A stretch of 64,000 nucleotides of DNA, taken from Brucella pseudintermedia. Its GTDB lineage: Bacteria; Pseudomonadota; Alphaproteobacteria; Rhizobiales; Rhizobiaceae. The position numbers and the translations under genes are program-made. A model generated the notes under the pieces. That model did not search any database. It was not told the origin of the DNA and saw nothing but the letters and a program-made list of their open reading frames with translations. Of this stretch, positions 44,851 to 53,488 are shown piece by piece. The stretch lies in assembly GCF_042697365.1 (NCBI RefSeq), contig NZ_CP137605.1; one strand, written 5' to 3'. Positions within the stretch are counted from its first letter, which is position 1; every line of letters begins with the position of its first letter.

Positions 44851-45846
44851 TCAGAAGACCTTGGAGAACTCGTCAATATTCGACGCGTCATAGACAAAAG
44901 GATCGCTCATCGCGGCTTCGCCGTTTTCGCCGATCTTGATCTTGCCCATGCGTCCGGCTTCGATTTCCGAGCCCGGCTTGCCGTCGGCATCGCCCTTCAC
45001 GAGATGATAGGCAATCTGGGTTGCCGAATAGCCGAGGTCGATCGGGTTCCAGATCGCGAATTCCTTGGTCGCGCCAGACTTGATGGCGCCAGCCATTTCG
45101 GATGGCAGTCCAAGGCCGGTCACATAGACATCGCCGATCTTGCCCGCATCCTTCACCGCCTGCGAGGCAGCCAGCACGCCAACGGTAGTCGGCGCCACGA
45201 TGACCTTCACATTCGGGTTGGAAGTCAGCAGCCCTTGCGCCTCGCGGTAGCTCTTGTCGGCCAGATCGTCGCCGTAAACGGTCGTCACCAGATTGAGGCC
45301 CGGAAAATCCTTGAGCTGCTTCTTCATCTCGCCGATCCAGATATTCTGGTTCGTCGAGGTGGTGGTCGCGGAAAGGATCGCGAAATCGCCCTTACCGTCC
45401 GGCAGGTGATCGGCAGCAAGCTTGAGGCACATTTTGCCGATCAGTTCGTTCGAGGACGGGTTCAGGTGAACGATCCGGCCTTCAGGCGCGACGCCCGAAT
45501 CCCACGAAATCACCTTGATGCCGCGCTGCGCGGCTTTCTTCAGGGCAGGGACGACCGCATCCGGATCGTTGGCCGAAATGGCGATCGCGTCAACGCCCTG
45601 CGCGATCAGGGAGTTGATTACCTCGATCTGGCCTTCCGCCGTCGTGGTGGTCGGGCCGGTATAGATGACCTCGACCCCGCCCAGTTCCTTGGCCGCTTCC
45701 TGTGCGCCCTTGTTGGCGGCTTCAAAGAAGCCGTTGCCGAGCGACTTTGCGACAAGCGCGATTTTCATGTCGGCGGCCTGCGCGTGGGTAGCCATGAAAG
45801 CGACGGCCAGCGCTGTACCCAGTACAAGTTTCTTGAAAAGTTTCAT
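44851..45846 (-). CDS. rhaS: Rhamnose ABC transporter substrate-binding protein
   Basis: This 331-residue periplasmic protein of the ribose-binding (family 4 peripla_BP) type has a signal peptide (about 1-24, ATHAQA). The body has the characteristic LIAQGVDAIAISANDPDAV and a conserved WDSGV. It is the first transporter gene after rhaR, and sequence plus context identify it as the rhamnose receptor. Confidence 0.9.
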   Translation of the reverse strand: MKLFKKLVLGTALAVAFMATHAQAADMKIALVAKSLGNGFFEAANKGAQEAAKELGGVEVIYTGPTTTTAEGQIEVINSLIAQGVDAIAISANDPDAVVPALKKAAQRGIKVISWDSGVAPEGRIVHLNPSSNELIGKMCLKLAADHLPDGKGDFAILSATTTSTNQNIWIGEMKKQLKDFPGLNLVTTVYGDDLADKSYREAQGLLTSNPNVKVIVAPTTVGVLAASQAVKDAGKIGDVYVTGLGLPSEMAGAIKSGATKEFAIWNPIDLGYSATQIAYHLVKGDADGKPGSEIEAGRMGKIKIGENGEAAMSDPFVYDASNIDEFSKVF

Positions 45847-45921
45847 GTCTCATTCCTCCCAGTATAAAGACATATGTTTCGCTTCGTCCGGTTCGCAACC
45901 GGAGCGTAAGTCAGGTCCGGC

Positions 45922-46746
45922 TCAAGCCACCTCGGCGGAACCTCCGCCTTCGTCGCCCCTGCCTGCATTTGCGGAAACCTGCGCCACGATGAGGCGGATG
46001 CCCGCATTTTCCACCATGCGCCGCGCTTCATCCGAAATGCCGTCATCGGTAATCAGCGTGCTGACCCGGTCGAGTGGACAAAGGATAAGGCTGGAACGGC
46101 GCGTGAATTTCGTTGAATCGACCATCAGGACAAGTTCGTCCGCCTGGCCCATCAGCTTCTGTTCGCTCTGGATAATCAGCGCATCGGACTCCATCACCCC
46201 GAGCGGGCTGACACCCTGACAGCCCATGAACATGCGCCGACCGTAAAAATTGCGGATGACGTCGTTGTCGAAAGGCGACAGGATCAGGCTCTGGTCGCGA
46301 TAGATCGCGCCGCCCGGCACGATGACCGTGCTTTTCGACTGGCGCAGAAGATGCTCGGCGATGGCGAAGGAATTAGTCAGCACCTGCAAGCGGCGCGGGG
46401 CAAGATAATGCACCATCTGGAAAGTCGTGGACCCGCCATTGATGATGATGCTGTCGCCTTCTTCGCAAAGCGCCACGGCTTCGCGGGCGATGGCGCGCTT
46501 GCGGTCAGCATTTTCCGATTCCGAAACCTTGAACGGGCGGCCTGTCAGATTGCCGAATTGCGGCGGATGGATGGCCTCGGCCCCGCCGCGCACGCGCTTG
46601 ATGCGGCCCTGCATATGGAGCGATGCAATGTCGCGCCGAAGGGTTGCTTCCGACGCTTCCGTCAGCTCCACCAGATCCTGAATGGTGATCACCGGCTTTT
46701 CCTGAACTGCGCTCAGGATGATGCGGTGGCGCTCTCGTTCGTGCAT
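45922..46746 (-). CDS. rhaR: DeoR-family regulator of rhamnose genes
   Basis: This 274-residue repressor-type protein has an N-terminal DeoR helix-turn-helix (about 1-60: MHERERHRIILSAVQEK, TEASEATLRRDIASLHMQG) and a sugar-isomerase-like C-terminal domain (GDSIIINGGSTTFQM, LMVDSTKF). DeoR proteins usually sense a phosphorylated sugar. It is first in the leftward rha unit and divergent from rhaD, with facing 10-bp repeats between. This is unlike the AraC-type RhaR of E. coli; the name follows rhizobia. Confidence 0.9.
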   Translation of the reverse strand: MHERERHRIILSAVQEKPVITIQDLVELTEASEATLRRDIASLHMQGRIKRVRGGAEAIHPPQFGNLTGRPFKVSESENADRKRAIAREAVALCEEGDSIIINGGSTTFQMVHYLAPRRLQVLTNSFAIAEHLLRQSKSTVIVPGGAIYRDQSLILSPFDNDVIRNFYGRRMFMGCQGVSPLGVMESDALIIQSEQKLMGQADELVLMVDSTKFTRRSSLILCPLDRVSTLITDDGISDEARRMVENAGIRLIVAQVSANAGRGDEGGGSAEVA

Positions 46747-46789
46747 GGCTCCTCCTTTTCCCTGTATCGGGCATAAAGCCTGCGCGTGT

Positions 46790-46856
46790 CAATCACAAAC
46801 AATCACAACAGCGCAGAATAATCACATTAATGATTGAAGATGATTGTTTATGATTG
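46790..46856. promoter_or_regulatory. Facing arrays of a TGATTG decamer, candidate RhaR operators
   Basis: On the plus strand TGATTG recurs at 46831, 46841 and 46851, a strict 10-base period. On the minus strand two copies occur in 46790-46805 (plus strand CAATCACAAACAATCA), also 10 bases apart. TGATTGTTTATGATTG (46841-46856) is the complement of 46790-46805 at 15 of 16 positions. A smaller dyad AATCA-N6-TGATT lies at 46820-46835. The set occupies the rhaR/rhaD divergent promoter region. Confidence 0.65.
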
Positions 46857-46959
46857 ACAGCAATTCCTTTCATACGTCATATCTGCCATCAACATGATCG
46901 ACAGCGCGTGGGGTGAGCACGCGATCTGCGTTTCACGATAACAGAATTGGGAGGATGAC

Positions 46960-49056
46960 ATGGCGGCCAAGAGCAGGCTTCTCGAAAACCGGTGGGATGA
47001 CGCCAAAGCGGCGGCGATGGATGAGCCGGGCAAGCTGCTTTATCGCTCCAATCTGCTTGGTTCCGACAAGCGCATCACCAATTACGGCGGCGGCAACACC
47101 TCCGCCAAGGTCGATGAAACCGATCCGCTGACAGGCGAGAAAGTGCAGGTTCTCTGGGTCAAGGGCTCGGGCGGCGACGTCGGCACCATCAAGCTGGACG
47201 GTTTTGCCACGCTTTATCAGGACAAGCTCAACGCTTTGAAGGGCATATACAAGGGCGTCGAGGACGAAGACCGCATGGTCGGCTTCCTGCCGCATTGCAC
47301 CTTCAATCTCAATCCGCGCGCCGCTTCCATCGATACGCCGCTGCACGGGTTTGTGCCCTTCAGGCATGTGGACCATATGCATCCAGATGCGATCATCGCG
47401 ATAGCCGCTTCCAAAAACTCCCGTGAACTGACAGCCGAGATTTTTGGCGAAGAAATCGGCTGGCTGCCTTGGCGCCGCCCCGGTTTCCAGCTCGGCCTCG
47501 ACCTCGAAGCCTTCGTGAAGGCGCATCCGCAGGCCAAGGGCGTTGTCCTTGAAAGTCATGGACTTTTCACCTGGGCCGACGATGCAAAAACCTGCTACGA
47601 AACCACGCTTGCCATCATCAACAAGGCTATTGAATGGCTGGACCGGAAGACCGCGGGCAAGACCGCTTTCGGCGGCGCTATCGCGCAGAGCCTCCCTGCT
47701 TCCGAGCGCCGGGCCGTTGCCGCGCGGCTGATGCCGGAAATTCGCGGGCTGATCGGAAAGGACGAACGCAAGCTCGGCCATTTTGACGATCAGGACGCCG
47801 TGCTGGAATTCGTGAACGCGAAGGACCTGCGTCCGCTCGCAGCACTCGGCACGTCCTGCCCGGACCATTTCCTGCGCACCAAAATCCGTCCTCTGGTCGT
47901 GGATTTCGATCCGGCGAAGCCCGATGTCGATGCCGTGGTTGCCGGACTCGAGGGCGCGCTGGAGGCCTATCGCGCCGATTACAAGCGCTATTACGAAGCG
48001 TGCAGGCACGACAATTCGCCAAAGATGCGCGATCCCAATCCGGTGATTTTTCTCATTCCCGGCGTCGGTATGCTCTCCTTCGCCCGTGACAAGGCGACGG
48101 CGCGCATTGCAGGCGAGTTTTATGTCAATGCAATCAATGTGATGCGCGGCGCCTCCGGCGTATCGGAATATCAGGGCCTGCCGGAACAGGAAGCCTTCGA
48201 TATCGAATATTGGCTGCTTGAAGAAGCAAAGCTGCAGCGGATGCCCAAGCCAAAGAGCCTCGCCGGGCGTGTAGCCTTCATCACCGGCGGCGCTGGCGGC
48301 ATTGGTTTTGCGACCGCCGAAAGGCTGGCGGGCGAGGGCGCTTGCGTGGTTTTGGCCGATATTGACGCAAAATCGCTCAAAACCGCTCACGAAAATCTCG
48401 TAAAACGGTTTGGCGCCGATCAGGTGCGCAGCGTAGAACTGAATGTCACCGACGAAAAGGGCGTGGCAGACGCCTTCATCGAAGCCAGCGTCGAATTGGG
48501 CGGCATCGATATTCTGGTGTCCAATGCGGGCATTGCCTCGTCGGCTCCGGTTGAAGCCACCGAACTTTCCATGTGGAACCGCAATATCGATATTCTCGCG
48601 ACCGGCTATTTCCTCGTGTCGCGAGAGGCATTCCGCCTGTTCCGCCGCCAGAAACTCGGGGGCAACGTCGTATTCGTCGCATCCAAGAACGGGCTTGCCG
48701 CTTCCCCCAATGCTTCGGCCTATTGCGCGGCCAAGGCGGCGGAAATCCATCTGGCGCGCTGTCTGGCGCTGGAAGGCGCGGAGGCGGGTATTCGCGTCAA
48801 TGTGGTCAACCCGGATGCGGTTCTGCGCGGCTCCAAGATATGGGATGGAGAATGGCGCGAGCAACGCGCGGCGTCCTCCAAGATCGATGTCTCGGAACTC
48901 GAGGAGCATTATCGCAAGCGTTCCATGCTGAAGCTGAACGTCTTCCCGGAAGACATTGCGGAGGCGATCTATTTCCTTGCAAGCGACGCTTCGGCCAAGT
49001 CAACTGGTAACATCATCAATGTGGACGCCGGAAACCAGCAGAGCTTTCTGCGCTGA
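46960..49056 (+). CDS. rhaD: Bifunctional rhamnulose-1-phosphate aldolase / short-chain dehydrogenase
   Basis: This is a 698-residue fusion. The N-terminal class II aldolase domain (about 1-420) has metal-site histidines in RHVDHMHPDAII and ESHGLFTW. The C-terminal SDR (about 430-698) has TGGAGGIG near 440-447 and catalytic YCAAK at about 588-592. The aldolase splits rhamnulose 1-phosphate into dihydroxyacetone phosphate and L-lactaldehyde; the SDR half probably oxidises or reduces the lactaldehyde. It begins 8 bases after GGGAGGA and opens the rightward rhaDI operon. Confidence 0.93.
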   Translation: MAAKSRLLENRWDDAKAAAMDEPGKLLYRSNLLGSDKRITNYGGGNTSAKVDETDPLTGEKVQVLWVKGSGGDVGTIKLDGFATLYQDKLNALKGIYKGVEDEDRMVGFLPHCTFNLNPRAASIDTPLHGFVPFRHVDHMHPDAIIAIAASKNSRELTAEIFGEEIGWLPWRRPGFQLGLDLEAFVKAHPQAKGVVLESHGLFTWADDAKTCYETTLAIINKAIEWLDRKTAGKTAFGGAIAQSLPASERRAVAARLMPEIRGLIGKDERKLGHFDDQDAVLEFVNAKDLRPLAALGTSCPDHFLRTKIRPLVVDFDPAKPDVDAVVAGLEGALEAYRADYKRYYEACRHDNSPKMRDPNPVIFLIPGVGMLSFARDKATARIAGEFYVNAINVMRGASGVSEYQGLPEQEAFDIEYWLLEEAKLQRMPKPKSLAGRVAFITGGAGGIGFATAERLAGEGACVVLADIDAKSLKTAHENLVKRFGADQVRSVELNVTDEKGVADAFIEASVELGGIDILVSNAGIASSAPVEATELSMWNRNIDILATGYFLVSREAFRLFRRQKLGGNVVFVASKNGLAASPNASAYCAAKAAEIHLARCLALEGAEAGIRVNVVNPDAVLRGSKIWDGEWREQRAASSKIDVSELEEHYRKRSMLKLNVFPEDIAEAIYFLASDASAKSTGNIINVDAGNQQSFLR

Positions 49057-49088
49057 TCCACGAAATTCAGGACATTCTGGGAGGAACC

Positions 49089-50381
49089 ATGTCCGAGCAA
49101 CGTATCGCGGCAGATTTCATCGCCGAGCACAATTCCGGTTTTGAAGATGCATTGAAGAGCGACTATCAGGCGCTTGGCGAACAGCTTTTGCGCCGCGGGA
49201 TCGAAATCGACAGGATCACCGACAAGGTAGCAAGCTATTTCGTTGCCGTGCCTTCATGGGGCACCGGCACGGGCGGCACACGCTTCGGGCGCTTTCCGGG
49301 CAAGGGCGAGCCGCGCGGCATTTTCGACAAGCTCGACGATTGCGCCGTCATAAACGAGCTTTGCCGCGCAACGCCGAATGTTTCCTTGCATATTCCATGG
49401 GACAAGGCTGATCCGAAGAAGCTGAAAGCCCACGCCGAAGCGCTTGGACTTGGCTTCGACGCCATGAATTCCAACACATTCGCGGATGGGGCGGACCAGA
49501 AGCTCTCCTATAAATTCGGGTCGCTCACCCATGTCGACCCGGCAGTGCGGGCGCAGGCTGTCGAGCACAACATTGAATGTATCGAAATCGGAAAAGCCAT
49601 AGGTTCCAAGGCCTTGACGGTATGGCTGGGCGACGGTTCCAACTTTCCCGGCCAGCAGAATTTCACCCGTGCCTTCGAGCGCTATCTCGATTCCATGGGC
49701 GAGATTTACAAGGCATTGCCCGATGACTGGCGGCTGTTCTCCGAACACAAGATGTACGAACCGGCCTTCTATTCGACCGTGGTTCAGGACTGGGGCACCA
49801 ACTATCTTATAGCTTCGACACTGGGGCCGAAGGCGCAATGTCTGGTCGATCTCGGCCACCATGCGCCGAACACCAATATCGAAATGATCGTCGCGCGGCT
49901 GATCCAGTTCGGAAAACTCGGCGGATTCCATTTCAACGACAGCAAGTATGGTGACGACGATCTCGATGCCGGCTCCATCGATCCCTATCGATTGTTCCTT
50001 GTTTTCAATGAGTTGGTGGATGCGGACTATCGCGGCGTGGCAGACTTCCACCCCGCCCACATGATCGACCAGTCGCATAATGTCACCGATCCGCTGGAAA
50101 GCCTCATCTCATCGGCAAACGAAATCCGCCGCGCCTATGCGCAGGCCCTGTTGGTGGATCGCGAGGCGCTGGAAACCTACCAGCAGGCAAACGATGCGCT
50201 GATGGCGTCCGATACGCTGAAACGGGCCTACCGGACAGACGTCGAACCAATCCTGGCGGAAGCGCGCCGCCGCACCGGCGGAGCCATCGAACCCATCGCC
50301 GCCTACAGGGCGAGCGGCTATCGTGACAAGGTTGCCAGGGAGCGCCCGGAGAGCAAAAGCGGTGGCGGGGCATTCAACTGA
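49089..50381 (+). CDS. rhaI: L-rhamnose isomerase, rhizobial type
   Basis: This 430-residue TIM-barrel sugar isomerase (xylose-isomerase-like) belongs to the RhaI class found with rhaD in rhizobia. The metal-site segments WLGDGSNFPGQQNF, SEHKMYEPAFYSTVVQDWG, DLGHHAPNTNIE and FHFNDSKYGDDD are visible. It converts L-rhamnose to L-rhamnulose, the RhaK substrate. It follows rhaD by 32 bases with GGGAGGA before the ATG. Confidence 0.92.
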   Translation: MSEQRIAADFIAEHNSGFEDALKSDYQALGEQLLRRGIEIDRITDKVASYFVAVPSWGTGTGGTRFGRFPGKGEPRGIFDKLDDCAVINELCRATPNVSLHIPWDKADPKKLKAHAEALGLGFDAMNSNTFADGADQKLSYKFGSLTHVDPAVRAQAVEHNIECIEIGKAIGSKALTVWLGDGSNFPGQQNFTRAFERYLDSMGEIYKALPDDWRLFSEHKMYEPAFYSTVVQDWGTNYLIASTLGPKAQCLVDLGHHAPNTNIEMIVARLIQFGKLGGFHFNDSKYGDDDLDAGSIDPYRLFLVFNELVDADYRGVADFHPAHMIDQSHNVTDPLESLISSANEIRRAYAQALLVDREALETYQQANDALMASDTLKRAYRTDVEPILAEARRRTGGAIEPIAAYRASGYRDKVARERPESKSGGGAFN

Positions 50382-50473
50382 AACCCTGCTTGCCACAAAA
50401 TAGCCGCAAAAAGAACGGGCGTTCGCCACATTTCAACGGCGTTTTTGGTGGCTTTTCGTTCGGAAAATCGCGT

Positions 50474-51112
50474 TTATTGGGATTTTCTGAACGTCAGATT
50501 GAAGCGGAACGGACCCAGTTTTTCATGCTCGCCGCGCTTCAGGGCAAGTATGCCGTGATAGAAGAGGCGGGACGGTCCGCCCCACACAACCACGTCGCCA
50601 TGATGCAGGATGTATTTTGCGATCGGGTCGGTTCGCTTCAATCCGCCGAATTGGAAAGTCGCGGGCAGGCCAAGCGACACGGAAACAATCGGATTGTTGA
50701 AATCCTGTTCGTCTTTGTCCTGATGCAATGAGAGTTTCGCACCCGGTTCGTAACGATTGATGAGACAGGCATCCGGCTCGAAATCAGGATAGCCCGCATC
50801 TCTGGCAGCAGTTTGGGCAAGAGCGCGAAAAGCATCCGGCATGGCAGGCCAGGGCAGGCCAGTTTCCGGATCGTGGGCGCTGTAACGATAGCCGGTTCGG
50901 TCTGTAACCCAACCGAAATCACCACAATTCGTCATCGCAACCGACATGCGATAGCCGCCGGGAGTGGTCATATGCCGAAAGGGCGCTGCGGCAGAAACAT
51001 CTGCGACCGCTTTCAGAACAGCGTCCTCGGCGGAAAGCGCAAAGCCGCGCAAAAGCACGGCTCCGGGCGCAAGGATTTCACGCGGTTCAATCTGGTCGAA
51101 AAGGTCTTTCAT
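50474..51112 (-). CDS. alkB: Alkylated DNA repair dioxygenase AlkB
   Basis: This 212-residue Fe(II)/2-oxoglutarate oxygenase removes methyl groups from 1-methyladenine and 3-methylcytosine in DNA. Iron ligands are His130, Asp132 (LSLHQDKDE) and His186 (LFYHGIL). Arg203 and Arg209 (PFRFNLTFR) should bind 2-oxoglutarate. NRYEPGAKLSLH is the classic AlkB core. It stands alone, convergent with rhaI, and no ada gene is adjacent. Confidence 0.93.
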   Translation of the reverse strand: MKDLFDQIEPREILAPGAVLLRGFALSAEDAVLKAVADVSAAAPFRHMTTPGGYRMSVAMTNCGDFGWVTDRTGYRYSAHDPETGLPWPAMPDAFRALAQTAARDAGYPDFEPDACLINRYEPGAKLSLHQDKDEQDFNNPIVSVSLGLPATFQFGGLKRTDPIAKYILHHGDVVVWGGPSRLFYHGILALKRGEHEKLGPFRFNLTFRKSQ

Positions 51113-51445
51113 AAAAGCTTTCTAGCACGAGTTTGGAAAGCTGCCTCCCGAAACCTGCTTTCAAACTGAAACAGCTCACGACCCGTGGCAAGCCGGGCCG
51201 AATCAGCTTGCATGGCCGGATTTTTCCGGATGTTCCAGCCCGCCCGGTCGCAGCTTTTCGTCGTTCAGCCGCCTTCCCGAGAGACGTGCCAAGTCCAAAA
51301 TCCGATTTTGCTTATATATGTATAGACAACATATAAAAAAGATGGTCCTATGCAGGGAAGACCACAAAAAATCGCTAAACATTGGAGCCGGAACGGGTAG
51401 AAGTTCGGGCACAAATATTGTTTTGCCAAAGGTCCGCAGGGGAAC
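51113..51445. other. Divergent promoter region between alkB and the SDR operon
   Basis: This is 333 bases with no supported gene. GC-rich up to about 51290, then AT-rich, with the 7-7-7 dyad at 51315-51335. The remaining leader to the SDR start is about 110 bases and contains no clear second structure. Confidence 0.55.
51315..51335. promoter_or_regulatory. Dyad upstream of the SDR/ABC/HisD-like operon
   Basis: TATATGT (51315-51321), a 7-base spacer ATAGACA, and ACATATA (51329-51335) form a perfect inverted repeat. The core TATAGACAACAT resembles operators of FadR-subclass GntR regulators, but none is encoded in the adjacent genes. It lies in the only AT-rich part of the promoter region. Confidence 0.5.
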
Positions 51446-52222
51446 ATGATGCAGGTTTTATCGCTTTTCGACCTCAGCGGGCGTAAAGCGCTGGTTACCG
51501 GTGCGAGCCGGGGACTGGGACAGGCCATCGCCGAAGCGCTCGCCTCGGCTGGTGCCGACGTCGCAATTACAGCCCGCAAGTCTGGCGACCTTTCGCAAAC
51601 GGCATCCCGTATCGCCGGGCATGGCCGTGCCTCTGCAAGTCTTTCGCTCGATGTGCGCGATGTCGCTGCCTGCGGTGCAGCGGTCGCTCAAGCCGCAGAT
51701 GCGCTCGGCGGCCTCGATATCCTCGTCAACAATGCTGGCTATGAAGAAATCCGCCCGTCGCTCGATGTGGACGAGGCGCTTTGGGATCGTATCGTTTCGA
51801 CCAATCTCAAGGGCGCGTTCTTCTGTGCGCAGGCTGCTGCCCGCCAGATGACGGAGAGCGGGAAGGGCGGCTCGATCATCAATCTCTGCTCGCTGACGTC
51901 CTATGTCGGCGTGCCGACCGCCGTACCCTACGGTTCCTCCAAATCCGGCCTCATGGGGATGACCCACGCGCTTGCGACCGAATGGGCGCCGTCCGGCATC
52001 CGCGTCAATGGCATTGCGCCGGGCTATTTCCGCACTGCCATGACCGATGTGTTTTACGAGAGTGACGACTGGCAGAAGGCGATGCTGGCCAAAATTCCGC
52101 AGGGGCGGTTCGGCGCGATGGAAGACGTTGCGGGCGCCGTGGTTTTTCTGGCAAGCGCTGCTTCGTCATATGTCACGGGACAGGTAATCCCCGTCGATGG
52201 GGGGTATCTCGCTTCTATCTGA
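51446..52222 (+). CDS. Short-chain dehydrogenase/reductase
   Basis: This 258-residue classical SDR has the cofactor motif TGASRGLG at 18-25, NNAG at 94-97, and catalytic Ser148, Tyr161 and Lys165 (YGSSK). It ends with the usual PVDGGYLAS. It oxidises or reduces a hydroxy compound with NAD(P). It opens an operon with an ABC importer, a HisD-like dehydrogenase and a zinc alcohol dehydrogenase, which suggests that these enzymes act on successive hydroxyl groups of one imported substrate. Confidence 0.88.
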   Translation: MMQVLSLFDLSGRKALVTGASRGLGQAIAEALASAGADVAITARKSGDLSQTASRIAGHGRASASLSLDVRDVAACGAAVAQAADALGGLDILVNNAGYEEIRPSLDVDEALWDRIVSTNLKGAFFCAQAAARQMTESGKGGSIINLCSLTSYVGVPTAVPYGSSKSGLMGMTHALATEWAPSGIRVNGIAPGYFRTAMTDVFYESDDWQKAMLAKIPQGRFGAMEDVAGAVVFLASAASSYVTGQVIPVDGGYLASI

Positions 52223-52243
52223 TATTCTAAAGACGAATATCAG
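52219..52243 (+). promoter_or_regulatory. Perfect dyad overlapping the SDR stop codon
   Basis: CTGATATTC (52219-52227) and GAATATCAG (52235-52243) are perfect 9-bp arms with loop TAAAGAC. The SDR stop TGA (52220-52222) lies in the first arm. It could be an RNA hairpin separating SDR and transporter expression or a second operator; no T-run follows. Confidence 0.5.
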
Positions 52244-52314
52244 CGGATTGCAGAACAGGATTGAAATAACTTCAAAAGCACCTGCCAGTGCTTTCACTGA
52301 AATGGGAAATAGCC

Positions 52315-53451
52315 ATGAGTACAACCGAAACCGCAACTGGCCGTAAGGTTTCAAACGGACCGGCTGCCGTATCGGTCAACGATGTCAGCATGATCTATAA
52401 CGGCTTCCACGCCGTGCGCGCGGCCTCTTTCGATCTCGCCAAGGGCCGTTTCCTGACCATCCTCGGTCCGTCCGGTTCGGGCAAGACGACGCTTCTGCGC
52501 CTCATTGCCGGTTTCCAGAAACCGAGCATCGGCGAAATCTTCATCAATGGCGAAGCCGTCAGCGCCGTGCCGCCGCACAAGCGCTCCATCGGCATGGTTT
52601 TCCAGAAACTTGCGCTTTTTCCGCATATGACGGCGGCGGAAAACGTCGCCTTTCCCCTGAAAATGCGCCGTTTCGATGCGCGCTCTATCCCCGAGCGGGT
52701 GGAACGCTATCTCGATCTCGTTCGGCTCAACGGCCTTGGCAGTCGGCGCGTGCACGAGCTTTCGGGCGGCCAGCAACAGCGCGTCGCCATCGCGCGCGCC
52801 CTCGTTTTCGAACCGGACCTGCTTCTGCTCGACGAGCCGCTGGCAGCGCTCGACCGCAAGCTGCGCGAGGAAATGCAGCTTGAATTCCGCCGCATCCAGC
52901 GAGAACTGGGCGTCACGACCATCAATGTCACCCACGACCAGCGCGAGGCGCTTGTCGTTTCTGACGAGATTATCGTCATGGATGGCGGCGAAATCCAGCA
53001 GATGGCTGAGCCGTCGGAAACCTATCGCAACCCGTCCAATGCCTTTGTGGCAAACTTCATCGGCGTCACCAATTTCATTTCCGGCAAGGCATCTTCGCTC
53101 GACGGCAATCTTGTGCGGGTCGATGCAGGAACGCCTCTGGTCGGTATGGCAGGCGAGGGGCGCGGACCAGTCGGCTCCGGCGCGAATGTCTCATGCGCAA
53201 TCCGCGCCGAACAGATCCGTATCGGCGGCAGCGCGGAAGCCCATGCGGCACTCGACACCGTGCTGGAAGGCATCGTTACCGATGCGATCTTTGAAGGCGA
53301 GCGCATCGTCTATGAATTGCGGGTTCCCGCTTTGGGAGACGTGTTGATGCGCGTCTTCGATCACGATCCCATCGGTCACAGCCAGTTTGCGGAAGGCGAG
53401 ACTGTGCATCTTGGCTGGAACGCCCGCGATCTCATCGTCTTTGCCGCATGA
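52315..53451 (+). CDS. ABC transporter ATPase, PotA type
   Basis: This 378-residue importer ATPase of the spermidine/putrescine/iron class has Walker A GPSGSGKTT, signature LSGGQQQRVAIARAL, Walker B LLLLDEPLAALD and the H-loop NVTHDQREALVVSDE. A C-terminal TOBE domain (about 290-375) follows. I chose ATG 52315. The binding-protein gene starts 37 bases after its stop. Confidence 0.9.
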   Translation: MSTTETATGRKVSNGPAAVSVNDVSMIYNGFHAVRAASFDLAKGRFLTILGPSGSGKTTLLRLIAGFQKPSIGEIFINGEAVSAVPPHKRSIGMVFQKLALFPHMTAAENVAFPLKMRRFDARSIPERVERYLDLVRLNGLGSRRVHELSGGQQQRVAIARALVFEPDLLLLDEPLAALDRKLREEMQLEFRRIQRELGVTTINVTHDQREALVVSDEIIVMDGGEIQQMAEPSETYRNPSNAFVANFIGVTNFISGKASSLDGNLVRVDAGTPLVGMAGEGRGPVGSGANVSCAIRAEQIRIGGSAEAHAALDTVLEGIVTDAIFEGERIVYELRVPALGDVLMRVFDHDPIGHSQFAEGETVHLGWNARDLIVFAA

Positions 53452-53488
53452 TCAAAACATTACGGGGAAACTCCACAGGAGAAACAAA

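Noticed and set aside
46933..48909. 658-codon minus-strand frame opposite rhaD
   Set aside because: Antisense shadow of the rhaD coding frame; no family features.
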